Assembly (NCBI GenBank): GCA_013399115.1
Contig: VXAA01004295.1
Location: 28,796-92,795, forward strand
Length of the DNA: 64,000 nucleotides
Source of the DNA: Anseranas semipalmata
Lineage: Eukaryota; Chordata; Aves; Anseriformes; Anseranatidae
Direction: 5' to 3'
Position numbers and translations under genes: made by a program. Of the stretch, positions 24,450-37,639 are shown one piece after another; position 1 is the first letter of the stretch; every line of letters starts with the position of its first letter. The notes beneath the pieces were generated by a model that was given only the letters and a program-made list of their open reading frames with translations, searched no databases and was not told where the DNA came from.

Positions 24450-26810
24450 AAACAAGGTTTTCCAATGGCTGATCTTGCCAGCTGCTGCAGGAGCCTTTCT
24501 GTGAAGCTGCGTGTAAGCCAAACACTTACTGTTCACCTACGCTGTAGTGATTTTTGGTGGAGTAGATGTTTTAATGATTGATCTATGTTCTATATGACCA
24601 AGATCTTATTTCCCGTGGTTCCCATTTACTCTTGATATTATCCAAATATTGATTCACATAATGCACTCTAAGTACAACAATGCCCCCCAGTCAGTAATGT
24701 CTGATTCACCAATCAATCTGGAATCTCTTTCTGCATTATACATGTAGGGAGATGGAAGTGCTACATGTTGCTAACATAAAAGCATATCTTAATATATGTT
24801 GATAAATATGTCAGCATTGTCAAATAACTAATTATTTCATCAAGTTATGAAGCATAAACTGAAGAATGAACTCTCTGATATTTGAGCAATTGCTTATCCA
24901 GTTCACAGAGAAAAATGAGAAATTTCCTAGGATACTGCTTTTCCTTTCTCAGTGATTCCTCACAGTTAGAGGCTGTCTTTGCAAATTTGAATCTCACAGA
25001 GATTTTTTTCAACAGCTAAAGATTTTTTTTACTCAGACACTGAAAGTATCTGGACTTCTTTAAAAATGAAAGCCAACTCTGTTAGAAATAAGTGGGTTTA
25101 GAAACAAGAATAAGTAAAATCTGCCATCCTCTTGAGTGCTCCCGTGCTCACTCATGTTGTAGGAGCATAAAAGCAGAGATGCACAGGGCCCATCCACTCC
25201 AGCACCCAGTTCTGGGCAATAGCAGTTGTAGATGACTAGGATAAGCCAGAAGAGCAGGCAGACATGTAGTGATGTCCTCCAGTGTGATCCTGCAGTCTAG
25301 ATCCCCAGCCTGGAGCTCACAGTCCTCTTCAGTTGGTCTTATTATAATGATTTATCTTCTTGCTTACACTTGTTGTTTCTTGCTAATGTGGTTATGTTCA
25401 TTCAGTGCAGCTGGCCCATTTCAGCTCACTGCCCCTGACAGGCAACACTACTGCGCACTGATAAACAGACAGCACCAGGAAGACAAGGAGGAAGAAGAAG
25501 GAAGAAAAGGCCTCATAACATAATGAGGAATATCTCTCAGCTCGTTATTGTTCATGCAGAGCCCTTGAAACAGTATTGAAATATTAACACTCATTGCTCA
25601 TTCGTGTTGATAGAAAGCTGCTCCACCAAAATCCTGCTCCCAGAGAAGTCTGTCAGCTATGGTGAAGTATGGGGAAAACTTGGGCTGATTCTTCTTCATA
25701 TTCTTGGTTCTACTTCCAAACTCTTTGAATAATTGTTATTGATGAAGCAAAATGCTAAAAGCATTTCGGAGGGGGCTACAGAGAAGAATTATATGCAAAC
25801 TATGATGAGTAGAAAGAAATAGTGGTATTTAGTTTAAGAATTACAGTTTGCCTATCTCCAGACTATTTACTGAATTACTTCTTTCCAATTCAATACTGTT
25901 ATTTGTTTCATATGGCTTAGAAGCAATCTTTTATTTCTGTCTATGTGTAAAATATTTATATAAACCTAAACAAGATAAATCAAGTTTTAGGTGATATTTC
26001 TTGGTTAATCCATAATCTGATCTATTTGTCTGTGACACACATTGAGATAAGGCTTACAGTCAAAGTAGGAGCTGTTACATCTAAATCCAGCACAGACTTG
26101 TCCCAACAAGAAACTGTCATAAATGGCAGTTCTTTACTGCTCTCTTGTGTTCCTTTTTACTCAGTTTTTAAAAAATTGTAAAAGTGTAATGGCTAATAAT
26201 GGTAAATATTGTTCACACATTCTAAATTTGGCAGGGTCCTGGCATAGTAAGGACCCCATGACTAAAATAATCCTGGCTTGACAACAGGAAAGAACAGCTT
26301 TTAGACTTTCCCCACAATTTATTGTTAGCTAGATCCTTATTTAATTATATTTGGAATAAAATTAATTGGTGTTTTTGTTTGTATAAATTCCCCTTTCTTC
26401 CTTACACAGACAATCCTCAAGCCAAAAAAAAAAAAACTATCCTGTTTAAAGAAGAGCAAACAGGATCTCAGATTATGGTCTGGAATAACTGCATCAGTCA
26501 GCAGGGAATTGACTCCTTCTGCTCTTCTCTCTTGAGATTGCCCTTAAAAGCTGCTTATAGTCCCAACCACTTAAGTAGAAGAAAGATGTAAGTACCCTGA
26601 AAGTAATGGAAAGAGCAACAGGGATTAAGGGGCTGCAGGGATTCATTTACAAAGAACTATTTTTGAAATGTTGCACTTCATAGAAAGATGATTTTGTCCT
26701 GGGTGGAAGAGCTTTACAAAGCCACCACCACTGCAGCCAGCCAGGAAAAACCACTTTCCTCACCATTTTCTGTAAACTGTAGGTGATCCTGCCATTAGGT
26801 TTTCATCAAC

Positions 26811-26843
26811 TTTTATTTATTTATTTATTTATTTATTTTATTA
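26811..26843. repeat. (ATTT)n microsatellite
   Basis: About seven TTTA units in an AT-rich context. Confidence 0.9.
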
Positions 26844-27699
26844 TGCTCTAACTCTGTAGTGTGTAATATTTGTAGGGCATAAATGTCCAGGTGAATAACA
26901 AATTGCTGGAGCTACAGGGCAAAGAGTGTGCACAAAAATGTGCTTCAGGAGCTGCCTGGCACAGAGATTTTTGGACAGTGATACAGCCTCCCAAAGGAGG
27001 CAATGTAAATTTTATAATTTGAAGTATTTTAAATAAGACCAGACAGTGTTTGAGGGAAGGCACTGAAGCTGTCTACATTTCTGTAGTATCCCTCACAGTT
27101 GGGTCTCAGAGTGCTGAACCAATGACTACAAAACAAAATTATCAGCACTCACTCTGCAGGGAACCAGTATTTCTTTAGCCTTATGTTAAGTGCCAAGATA
27201 TTGACCGAGTGGTGAATTCCATAATGTAATTCTGAGCCTGGAGCTGCCACATGCCCCTATCTCCAGCTGACCCAGGTTAATAACCCACGGGCCTTCATGC
27301 CCTGCCCTCAGAGGCACAGCCAGCGAGCAGATTAGCTGGAGGCACCCTTACGGCCCCAGCTCAGGACTTTGAATGTGAGTGAAGCAGGCTGTGAATCAGT
27401 ATGCAATCTGGTGGCAAAACGGTGAAAAAACAACAGGGATAATGGTACATGTCTGGTAAAAGAAGAATTGTGTTTTGAATGAAGATGCATCCTAGACAGA
27501 GGGCAAAACAGAATTATTTGTAAGTAAGCGTTACACCTATGTGCAAGAAACCCCAGAGAAGCTCTTGTTAGGGTTACACCTCTTTTCCCAAGAAATTAGC
27601 TCAGCACTGGTTGGTTTTGTAGGCTGTAAGAAAAGACTTATTAGAAATTAGCTTAAGATAATATGCATCAAAAATATGAGAATCATGACAAAATAAGGA

Positions 27700-27934
27700 A
27701 ACGTTTTAGGTTAGATATTAGGAAAAACTTCTTTACTGAAAGGGTTGTGAGGCATTGGAATAGGCTGCCCAGGGAAGGGGGTAAGTCACCATCCCTTGAG
27801 GTATTCAAAAGACATGTAGGTGTAGACCTTAGGGGCATGGTTTAATGGTGGACTTGGTAGTGTTTGGTTATAGGTTGGACTAGGTGATCTTGGAGGTCTT
27901 TTCCAACCTAAATGGTTCTGTGATTCTGTGATTT
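27700..27934 (+). mobile_element. CR1 LINE 3' end, plus strand
   Basis: This is the 3' end of a CR1 retrotransposon in sense orientation. The frame at 27663-27845 translates around 27710-27830 to [18 protein letters not shown], followed by [18 protein letters not shown]. That is the conserved C-terminus of CR1 ORF2 (reverse transcriptase polyprotein). After the stop comes the typical short 3' UTR (GGTTGGACTAGGTGATCTTGG, then TCTTTTCCAACC) and the tail TTCTGTGATTCTGTGATT. The copy is strongly 5'-truncated, with only the last ~50 codons of the protein left, so it is inactive. It belongs to a different CR1 subfamily from the copies at 6437 and 54184, judging by the 3' UTR. Confidence 0.93.
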
Positions 27935-30601
27935 TCTTCTCAGTGATGTAGATGGTGAAACATGGCTGAGCAGCAGGAGAAGGGACAGCCTGAACTTAAA
28001 CTATATTTTTAACGGTATGATGAATCTAGTGTATGACTTTGAGCAGTATCACTTCAAGTACAGGTTTGCTTGAATGCAAGTACCTCGCTGGAGCACAAGG
28101 TGTGCTCTGCAGACCCTGCTTTTAAATTGAGTAGCTGTGGAGAATGTGCAAGAGGTAACCTCCTGCGTGCAGAGTCTCAGTGAACATACCAAGACTACAG
28201 GTAACCAGAGTTGATCATTGTTAGAAGTGTTAAAAGTGTACAAAGAGCTACATAAATTCATTGTTTCTGCATGATGGTACTGGTACTTGCAGTTGCTGGT
28301 CTTCTTTTGTTTTCTCCATGCAGAAGACTGGGACCAAACTGGGGAGAAATGAGCAGCACGAGGAAGTGCAAGAGGCTTTGCTGTGCCTGAAAACCAAAAG
28401 GAGAGAGAAACGCTTCACAGGTGGCAACTAATGGCTCCACAAGCTTTACTCCTGTGGCTCTGGACACTTCACATTCACAATATCATACAAAGAAAATTGG
28501 TGATACTGAACACAAGAAGCACTAAAATGGTCAACACCTGGAACAGCTGTTTCTCTTCAGCAATTTGAAGAGCACGTTTAGCAATTACAGGCAAACTTCC
28601 ACCCTGATGACCAAAAGTAAGGTATATTGTCTTGCAGAAAAGAAGACATCTACAGAGTGGAGCTGCTCTCCACCTCAGACAAGCTCATGTAGCCTGTGCA
28701 TCCTAAAGGAGGTGTCCTGAATAGGTAAGTGACCTGCATCCTAAAAACAACCTTGCTGACTGCAAAAAATCCTAAGGACCTGCTCGGCTGCAAAGGTCTG
28801 TACTACAGGCTTCTGTAAGTTCTGTGGGACCATCACCATATGTTCACAAGGAAATTACAGTTCAATGGACAGCCTTGAAGGCCCTTGCTAATAAGCAGGT
28901 ATTATTTTACCTGTGGGATCTGACGTGGGTAAACACAGCTGTGTGAAACCACCCATCTGTGAAGTCCTGATGCTCAGAGATGGGCAAAACTCAAAACCTG
29001 TGATATTTTGCTCCCCTTGTTCCTATGAAGATGACACAGGAGCTCCAAAACTACAAGGTTACCAGCATATTGCCACCTCTATAAAGCAGTCTTAAATAAA
29101 ATAACTGCGAACTTGGATCTATCATGAGTGATATTTTGACAAAATCACAGGATTTTAATCCACGTGCTAAACTAGTTTATGATCACAGTGTTTCCTGTTA
29201 CTAATACATTAGTATACTGATACAATATCACCCCTATACTACATAGGCAAAATGGAAAAAAACATTGCTGTTAATCTTTTGAAGGGCTTTGTCATAAAAA
29301 AATAAAAGCACATCAGTAGCTGAGTGCAATATATAAATGACTTGCTCATTCTGACTATGCAGTTAAACTTTCAAGAGGAAACACAATGCTTTTCTTGAAA
29401 AATGATGGTGCATATTAGAAAGCACCTAGCTATGGTGCATAAATTGCTATCCTACTTCTAGCAATATTTGTCCATCTATTTTGTAATCTTCTCTGCCTGC
29501 TTCCTTGGCAACAAGCTAGCACGTCACCTGCCATCACCATAAACACAAGTGGTAACTTGTGGTTCTTTGGGCTAAGGGGCGTTAGAGGGCAGATGAGGGG
29601 CAGTCCCAGTGGTGGCTCTTTTTCAGCAGAGGTGGAAATGGTAGACAAGGGCTGACCTGCCCTTTGCCTGCCCTTTATGGGGAAAATGCAGCTTGCACTC
29701 AAAATTCGTCCAGCTGATTAAATCCTGTAATGACATCATGCACTATTTTTAATGTATTTTAATCTAAAATGCCTGCTGTCCCCCACTAGCCTCCTTCTTT
29801 GCCTGCAGCTCGGGGATGCAGGGGCTGACCGGGCGCAGCACGGCACTGCCTGGGATTTGGGTTTGCATCTTTGGTGCCCAGAGGTCAGGGTAAGCCAGAG
29901 TCTTCGCAAACACTGTTTGTGATGCGCAACTCACCTCTTCCCATGTGAATGTTTTGTGAAATCGTGCAGGTGATGTTTTTGTACGGTAAACCTAATCTGT
30001 CCACAGGTAAACAACTTAAAATTGCCAAGAGGAGCTGCTTCTTTCCCATTAGCAGGGCATGCACAACTGATTAAAACCCACTAAGCCAGGCACCCCAGCT
30101 TCTTGTCTTCCCCTTGCCATGCTAATTACAGGGAATGGAAACGTGACTGATAATTTACATCTCCAAATATGTGTATATTATTCAGCCCAGATGAGAGAAT
30201 AAGTGATTCTTTGCCACCAGAAGGAAGAGACATGCTTTCTAAGCTGGCGTGTCTTGATTCAAAAAAAGAGCGGATCCTGAATGTGTTTTTTCATTTTAGT
30301 AGCACGTTTACACAAAAGGTGGAAGTTTTTAATTTAGCCGTTAGAGGTCAGTAAATCCCAGGTTATTTATCGCTATGCTGAATTCAATTATTGAAAAAAA
30401 AAATAGAAACAAGGGAAAGACAAAAATAGTTACAGCATTTCTGAAGCTTTTGGGTCAAATGCTGCGTGAAATGGAGTCCAGGAATAGATTTGTAAAGTGT
30501 AAAATTGTAGTTTTAAGCTGAAAATAAGCACAGCTGAAAATTAGTACAAATCCTTCAGAATTTATTGGCGTTCTCTTTCTAAGCCTTATTTTGATCACTG
30601 T

Positions 30602-30690
30602 AAAAAAAAATAATAAAAAAGATAAATAAATAAATATTAAAATATATTATATATATATATGTATGTATGTATGTATATATATATATATTA
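30602..30690. repeat. AT-rich compound microsatellite (AAT / AAAT / TA / GTAT)
   Basis: About 90 bases are almost entirely A and T: A runs, AAAT units, (TA)n, then GTAT units and (TA)n again. The (TA)n parts are self-complementary and could extrude hairpins. Confidence 0.9.
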
Positions 30691-33600
30691 GCAGATGATT
30701 GTCTAATACAAGATGAAGAATCAGACCAGGGAGCAGGGGCTGGAACTGGAGGATGCTTTTCTGATACTCAGCTGCATACCCACTGTGCTGCCCTGCAGAG
30801 GTACATTCCTGTAGATTGCTCCCCTCCTGGCCCAAGAATTTTGCCTTCCCACTCCGCAGCAGCCCAGCTGCAGTATGGAAGTAAATGCTGACTTCCACAT
30901 GTGTGCTGGGAGACAGAAGAACTATATTATTCCTCTCATACTGCCACCACTAGCAGGAAATTATCTTACTCTGCATAAAGTAACTGCACACTATTTGGTA
31001 ATGTCTGATCCTAATCGATGCACCTTAGATGATGTATCTATTGACCAGTTGAAACTAAGCTTGCTTTCTGGTCCTTGCCAGCAAAAGGCTTGGGCTCATA
31101 TTTCTCTCCTGATCCTTCTACCTCCAATGTTTTTCTAATTTTCTATTAGCCTATCTGAAGCTAACTTGATGTATGCTGCTTCTGACAATTGCTCATATTT
31201 GCTAAACCGCTCCTCATATTTTATTGTTCCCAGGTGCTCTGAGCCAGCCCCTCACCAGCCTCGCAGGCAGTGAGAACTGGAGCCTGGAGGCTCCACACAG
31301 GGCCATCCCCTGTGACCGTGTGTCTTGCTGTGCCGCCTGCTGTGTTACTTGGTACGAACCTTAACCTGGATACCTAACTCCCCAAGTATTTGAAAGAGAG
31401 GGAATGCAGGCACATGACTAGTGAAGTCCATCCCCTGATGTGCGCACTCTCATTATTGGAACATGACAGGAAAGGAGACAGACACAGCTACCTTATTCTG
31501 TTACAGGATGGATACCAAGCCGCTAATGTGATGTCAAAAAGACAAAAGCCACCCTGAATGGAATCTTCGCAGTGAAAAAGTGTTTCTAACACAGTATAAG
31601 GGCAAGGTGAGACTTCCTCTGGAAGTGGGACTCACCTGCAGTCCCATGTCAGATGATCAAGGAAGACCACCCAAAAGACAAATGGACACAGACAGGGCCA
31701 CAGCAGTGATCAACAGAAAAGCAAAGAAGCTCAAACAGCACAGATTGTCTGTCCTAGGAGAATAAAGGCTGGGGATAGTTATGACAGCTGACTATAAATA
31801 CACTGAGGGGTGAATGTAAAGGAGGGAGACAAGCTATTCAAGATGAAGCATATTCTTGGCACACAAAAACAGATGGATATAAATTGCCTGTAAATAAAAT
31901 TTAGGCCGGAACTCGGGAAAAGATTTCCAGGCCTCCTAAATGCCTCCATTTCTCATGGGCAACAAATGATTAATTTAAATGTAGATCTTTGTTAATTAAA
32001 GAAATGAGAAGACATGATTGCCCATGACAGCAGGCCTGTAGGATTGTTAGCTTGCCAGAGCCCCCTTTAAAAGTGCTTTGAAAATAAGTCTTCAAAGGAT
32101 AGCTCCATGGGGTCCGGTTCTGCTGTGCACATACGGCATTTCGTGGGAATCCCTCACGGTGATGAAATTAAGGCTTCTAGCTTGTGAGTGGTAGCTGATT
32201 GCCAGCTCCCACATACAAGAAAAAATGAGGTGATCAGCAGATCAGGAGGTCATCCTTCACGTCAACAAGGAATATGGACCTTGTATGGGAAAAGAACCCC
32301 TTTATTTATGACTCTCAGGTATTTGCCATGAAAAGCATGGTCCTGGAACAATGGGGAAAAAAAGGGAGCTATCTTCTCTAAACTGCAAAAGTATATTTCT
32401 TCTGAGCCTGTGCTCAGCACAGAAGGGAAAGACATTGAGGATATGTTCAGCATGTGCTCAGAAGCTTCTTCTTTTGTTCTGAAGAAATAAAATTGAAGCA
32501 GTAAAGTAAAAGGAACTGAATCCTGTGGTTGGGGATTTGAACTCAGGCTGGTGAGTCAGCCCTGTGGCATCCAGAAATAGTCTTCTGCTTCGAAACAAAA
32601 TATGTGTCAGCAAGGAGTTCTTCCTTCTGAGGAGAGGCCAGGCACCCCACTGCGTTGTCAACTGCAGCATCAGTGGGACAAGGAAAGACTTCGCCATCAA
32701 CACCAAGGAAGCCAAAGGGAAGGTAGGGGCTTCCACAGCCCTGCGATGGGAGGTCACGCAAAGAATAGAAAATGAGATTGCTGGTCTTGCAGAGTCACCA
32801 TGCAGTCCCTATCCCTCAAGGACAGCACGCTAACAGATTTTGCTCTTCAAAAGTAGAAGCTGATCTTCATACTCTCTGTCCAGGCTCAAGAACAGTTTGA
32901 TTTATGCAACTCTTGAGCATTCAATGGTATTAATTTCAGTAGCTTTTTAAGTAAATAATGTATCATTCTGTGTTAATGGAGAAGAATGTTGCAAGACTGT
33001 CAAAATAATAAACAACTTGGTGTGTGTGGTATTTCAGTAATTCTCCTCCTTAAGTATCATGGCCCGTATCACCATCCCAACTCAATGACAAATGATTTGA
33101 TCTTTCATTTTCTCTAATCAAAAGCTCTGGAACTAAATCATTTTATTTCCTGGGAACAACAAAGTCACCTGAATAATACAGATTCAGAACTCAAGTCAGA
33201 TGTGACTTTTGAGCTATGTGCTATCTGGGGCAAACTGTGGATAAAAAAAGAAAGAGTAGAGACTGGGATGAAAAAGACAGTAAAAGGACCAGAGGCAGAA
33301 GCAAAACTTTCATCTGTTTCAGCTTAGAACATAGCACATTGCATTAAAAGGCTAAAAGATAAACACATCATCAGCTTTGTTTTCATCATTAGCGTAGATA
33401 TTTTAAGAAACTTCATCAACTAAGTATAGGAAGTTGCTCAGTGGCTAACAAGGAAGATTGTATAAGATAACAACACAAACAGCCTCAGGAAAAACCCCAT
33501 GATATAAAATGATGACTACAGCTAAAAGCTGTTATTTAAACTTTTTTTTTTATTGATGTAAGAGCTATCATGTGCTCTTCATGCTGCAGTAACCACCGTG

Positions 33601-35839
33601 AAGGTCATATTTGAAACAACGCGTATTGATTTGAGCCTATGTAAGAGAGACAGTGTACACACAGAGTAATGAACTGGTCCCTGCACCATGCTCTCATGCA
33701 CTGAGGCTGCATGTATGGGCACAACACAAATCACTTCTGACTGCAAACTGCCCAGCTCTGTGACATGAGGCATGCTGGCAGCCCTGCAGGAATAAGTTTT
33801 CTGCCGGGGTTGTGCAGGGGGCAGGACTCTCCAGGCATTGCTTGTATCCAGCTCTCACTGTACTGAGGCATAAGAAGTCCCACAATATTGTGTAAAGTGA
33901 TGTGAGCAGCAAGACCTGAAAGCTACTATTCATACCAGTCTTCCTATTGATTTAAAAGCAATTATTTGCCTGAGTAATCCCTGCTTATCTGAGAAAGGGG
34001 TTACAGAGTCATGCCTAGAGGTTTCTAAAAGCTCCCGTCAGTCCCAGATGTGCATTCATGAGGTGCTTACAGTCCCGAGTCTTTAACCCAATCCTTTGTG
34101 CCCTCCTGTTTTGGAGTTATTCTACATGGCCATAGCATTCCTTGGTGTCTTGTAGAAGGATCTGAGATGTAACTTGACAAGCTTTGTGGATGGTCCTGAA
34201 GTACACAGCCCTGCCAAGAGTCTTTGCTACTTGCCAGCCCTTGACACGGTCCCCCACATCCAGCCTGAACTTGCAAATGGCTGAGGAGAGGACAGCCCTT
34301 TGTCCAGCTCAGATGCAATTCCCCATTGGACAAGCTCTTTTCCAGAGTGCTGGAATGGAGTCATGAGCTGAGAAGATTCTCCATTTCTGGGTCCCCCAGG
34401 CTGTGCTTTGGGTTGGGACTGCTTATCAGGGTGGAAGTGGAGGAGAAAGAAGCAGCCTGGATACACCAAGGGAGGTAAAAAGAGGCAGCCCAGATAATCA
34501 CAGCAACCTTCTCCAATGGATGTGCCCAAGTTGCATCCAGCTCAGCTCTGGACACATCCTAACATGAATGCACAATGCCTGGACAGCAGCTGGCCATCAG
34601 TTTGTCCATCCACTACTGCCTAGAGTGGAAAGGGCAGCAGTAAACATTTCGCTCCAAGCAATAATGAGTCTTTGGTCTAGGAGGGGAAGCTTTGAGAGGC
34701 AATGTCCAGCGCACTATTCCTGAAACTCTACAACTATGGAGAGGCTGAGTGACTTAGTAGACTAAGATTATGCAGGCAACAAAAATTAACACTATTTGGC
34801 TGCTGGTTTAGTACATAGCCTTTGGTCAGCCATTTAATCTTTCCCACTCTCCCTTGTGTGTAATACTGCAGTGGTAGGACCTGGCTCCAGGCATGTTGTG
34901 ATAGTCTCTGGAGCTGTAAGGGTTATTTAACTGCTGAGCATCATTTGTATCTTGTCTGCTATATACTTTAGAGTCTTAAATGGTAGTACTGACAGACTCT
35001 CAGTAATAGGAGTGCTACAGCCATTAGCACATATATAATTACAGGTAAATCTCCTCTTTGTGTTTGCTTTGTTCTCAAGTGGATCGCCAAAATTAATCTC
35101 TTGCTTCACACATATTAAATAACATTTCCTGAATCTTAAGATTTTTTGGCTTTCTGTAGCATAATTTTCTGCAAGTACTCAAAGATGGCATGAGTTATGC
35201 ATGATCAGATTTGCTTTCTTTCAGTTTCTTTTCAGGGTCTATACGCTCAAATTATGAAACCAAATTTTTGCGTTGCCCAGTTTTTCATTTCTTGCATATA
35301 CTTGGTCTATTGGGAGCCATTAGTGTTTAAAGCACTATTGGTAGCATGTTCAGTCAGCAACAAAATTCTTCACAGCTTTCTCTGCTACTGTTCATCACCT
35401 AACTAGTACTGAAACCTGAAGAACACATGCTGTTTGAATTTTGCCATTTGTTTTTAAACAACATTGGTTCTCAAACAGCATGGTGGAAAATTCTGCAGGA
35501 TCAGTGTCCTGGGTCATAAGTAGAAAAATGATAGTCATGCGGCCCTCCTGAGCCTTACTTCCAGCTGCTGAATCTGAGATGCTAACATGGATCATGATGG
35601 AGGACGGAAGAAATGGCCTTGACAGTAGAAGAATTGCAGAGAAATAATGGCAAAATCTGCTCTCTGAATACATTTGAGAAGCCCATAATAAACTCTTTTC
35701 ATTAACAGTATTAGTGCTTATTACACCGTTAAGAATGCTTGGGTTTTTGCTAAGCATGAAATAAGAGGAGATAAGGAGTTTGTGGCTGATGCAAGGAAAA
35801 CACTAGCTATTCTCACAGATTAATTGCTGACTTCTTCAT

Positions 35840-35901
35840 AAAAAAAAACAAAAAAAAACCAAAAAAAACCAAAAAAAACCAAAAAAAAAACAAAAAAAAA
35901 C
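35840..35901. repeat. (A8CC)n-type A-rich minisatellite
   Basis: Runs of eight to ten A are separated by CC or C at a regular spacing of about ten bases, in about six units. The ten-base phasing of A-tracts matches the helical repeat, so this DNA could be intrinsically curved. The curvature is an inference. Confidence 0.85.
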
Positions 35902-36079
35902 TGTAATCATAAAATTGTTGTACTCTATTTCAAATGTTGGGGAAAAAGAGAAATGTAATCCTTGACATTAAGTGAAAATTAAGTACAGAATCTGATATTT
36001 TGCATTTAGGAAGGGGCCATGAGTGGCCTTCTAGTAAGACCAGTCCAAAGCAAAACCAGCTCTGTTAAATAACTGCTGA

Positions 36080-36200
36080 CAGGCATTTGTCTAATCTGTT
36101 CTTAAAAATCTTCAAAAATAAAGGTTCTCCACCCTTCCAACATAAACTCAGTAGCCATTTTCTTCCCTTTAGGATGTTGAAAATACTCTCCAGGAAGCAG
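36080..36200 (-). mobile_element. Old, diverged CR1 LINE fragment
   Basis: Read on the minus strand the segment translates to GGEPLFLKIFKNRLDKCL, which corresponds to the PSLEVFKxRLD motif near the end of CR1 ORF2. On the plus strand CATTTGTCTAATCTGTTCTT and the following ...AAAATCTTCAAAAATAAAGG are typical of old CR1 copies. No 3' tail is left and divergence is much higher than in the other copies, so it is an ancient insertion. The edges are approximate and may extend left to about 36040. Confidence 0.75.
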
Positions 36201-37150
36201 TCCAAGTGTATGGCTAACAGAGGAAGCCAAAGTGGCCGAGCCCTGGTAGCTTGCATGTTACCTTCCCTTATCTCATTATTTATGAGGTGCCTTATACTAG
36301 GCCTCCATACCTAAAATCTGGCCTACACACTGCAAGTCCTCATCACTTTATTTGCCTGGACCTCAAGGCATAAGACATTTCTTCCTCTCTTATTCCTTCC
36401 CTAAGATTCACACTGGGATGGAAAACATGATGCATTTTCTCCTGACATGTAAGTGTTACAGCTGACTCATGAGTGTTCCTGCTTCTCCAGGACTGCAGCT
36501 GATCTGTCCCATTTCTGCCTTGGAAACACAGCACAGTTTAGGAATGGCCCTCCCTTATACATTTAAGTAGCACAATGTGTTAACTTTAAAATACTCTCCC
36601 TCATCCACCTGCACCCCACAAATCCATTTATTTAGTGCCTTCCCTTCATGTCAGGAAAGACTTGCAAACACAACCCCCTCAGGCAACTTTCAAAATATCT
36701 GCCTTTATCGAGACTGTTTATTCTGTTGATACAACTTTTCTTTCACTTTATTTCTCATTTTCTACCTTCTCTAGACCCATTCTGTGTGAAGAAGCAGGGA
36801 TGCATTTTCCCCACCTGGCCCCTCTTTTAAGATTTTACAGATGGCCCTGGACTCACTGCAATGCAAAACATCCCTATACAAAAAGGGTCAGAGATTGCAT
36901 TGCTCAGGGCCCCCTGTGCTGTTCTCTTATTCCTCTTTATCACCTGTTTTGAAGAACTTTGCAGTCCTTCTTTCTGCTTCCTTTACAACGTTTTACCTTT
37001 GCTACCTTGCTTAGTTGCTGTGTCTCTGCTCTGCCTCAGACCCCTCTGCCCCTACTCCCTCCATCAGCACGTTGTCTCCTCTGCGAGCACCTAGAGAAGT
37101 TCTCCTCTTGACGGGCACTTTTTCCTTTAATTCCTTTGGCTGCCTTTGCA
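36201..37150. other. Pyrimidine-rich non-coding DNA
   Basis: No gene is supported. From about 36550 to 37100 the plus strand is notably rich in C and T. Overlapping plus-strand frames of 60-105 codons exist in this part but encode phenylalanine- and leucine-rich chance sequence without known motifs. Confidence 0.55.
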
Positions 37151-37256
37151 TTTCTGAATTTACTCACGGCCCGGGAGGACAGTGCCTGCAGCTTCATCCC
37201 TGCTTTTCTGAATTAACTCATGGCCCAGGAGGACAGAGCCTGCAGCTACATTCCCC
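37151..37256. repeat. 54-bp tandem duplication, two copies
   Basis: Copy 1 (37151-37204) and copy 2 (37205-37256) both start TTTCTGAATT and share CTCAyGGCCCrGGAGGACAG and GCCTGCAGCT. They differ at several positions. The period is 54 bases, a multiple of three, so a plus-strand frame reads through it as a repeated peptide. This is probably a chance consequence and not evidence of coding. Confidence 0.88.
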
Positions 37257-37639
37257 GTGAAGAGCTTGCAAAAAACCCCAGTGTCCCAGGTCTGTTCAGC
37301 AGGGACCCTGCTGCCTTCTGTTTATTATTTTTGGCCTCCGTCCACACCAGCCCAGCCATGGGCTCACTAGCACTGCTTGTTCTGGTTACTCCGCCTGGAT
37401 GAAGCATCCCCCCCAAGGAAAACCCAGGGACGTGCACACATGCCTGTGTACACACGTGTCCATCACTACCCAGCAGCAGCCCTGGCTCTCTGTGCAGGCT
37501 CCCGCATCCCTTTTATTGCTAAATTTCCATTTCCCTGCTGCCCTGAACAGGCCTCCAGCTCCTATGTATCCAGCCAGGGCTCTCTGGAGTCTCCTCCAGC
37601 ATTTGTCTCTGCTTCCTCACCAGCTCAGGGGGAAGAATA

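Larger units (their letters stand above)
15021..27699. other. Non-coding DNA, unique with microsatellites
   Basis: No gene is supported. GC-richer patches lie at about 16560-16760, 20410-20600, 22260-22730 and 23080-23300. All contain overlapping frames of 60-146 codons on both strands without recognisable domains or paired splice sites. AT-rich blocks such as 21541-21660 and 24240-24430 have the texture of conserved non-coding elements (repeated TAATTA and TAAATTAG-like words), but conservation cannot be judged from one sequence. There is no CR1 or LTR in this stretch that I can see. Confidence 0.6.
27935..36079. other. Non-coding DNA
   Basis: No gene is supported. Frames of 60-120 codons are present on both strands (for example around 32460-32830, 34070-34560 and 35395-35757) but overlap each other and resemble nothing I know. 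AT-rich and A-rich simple repeats are listed separately. A GC-rich, CpG-containing patch occurs at about 29790-29900. Confidence 0.6.
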
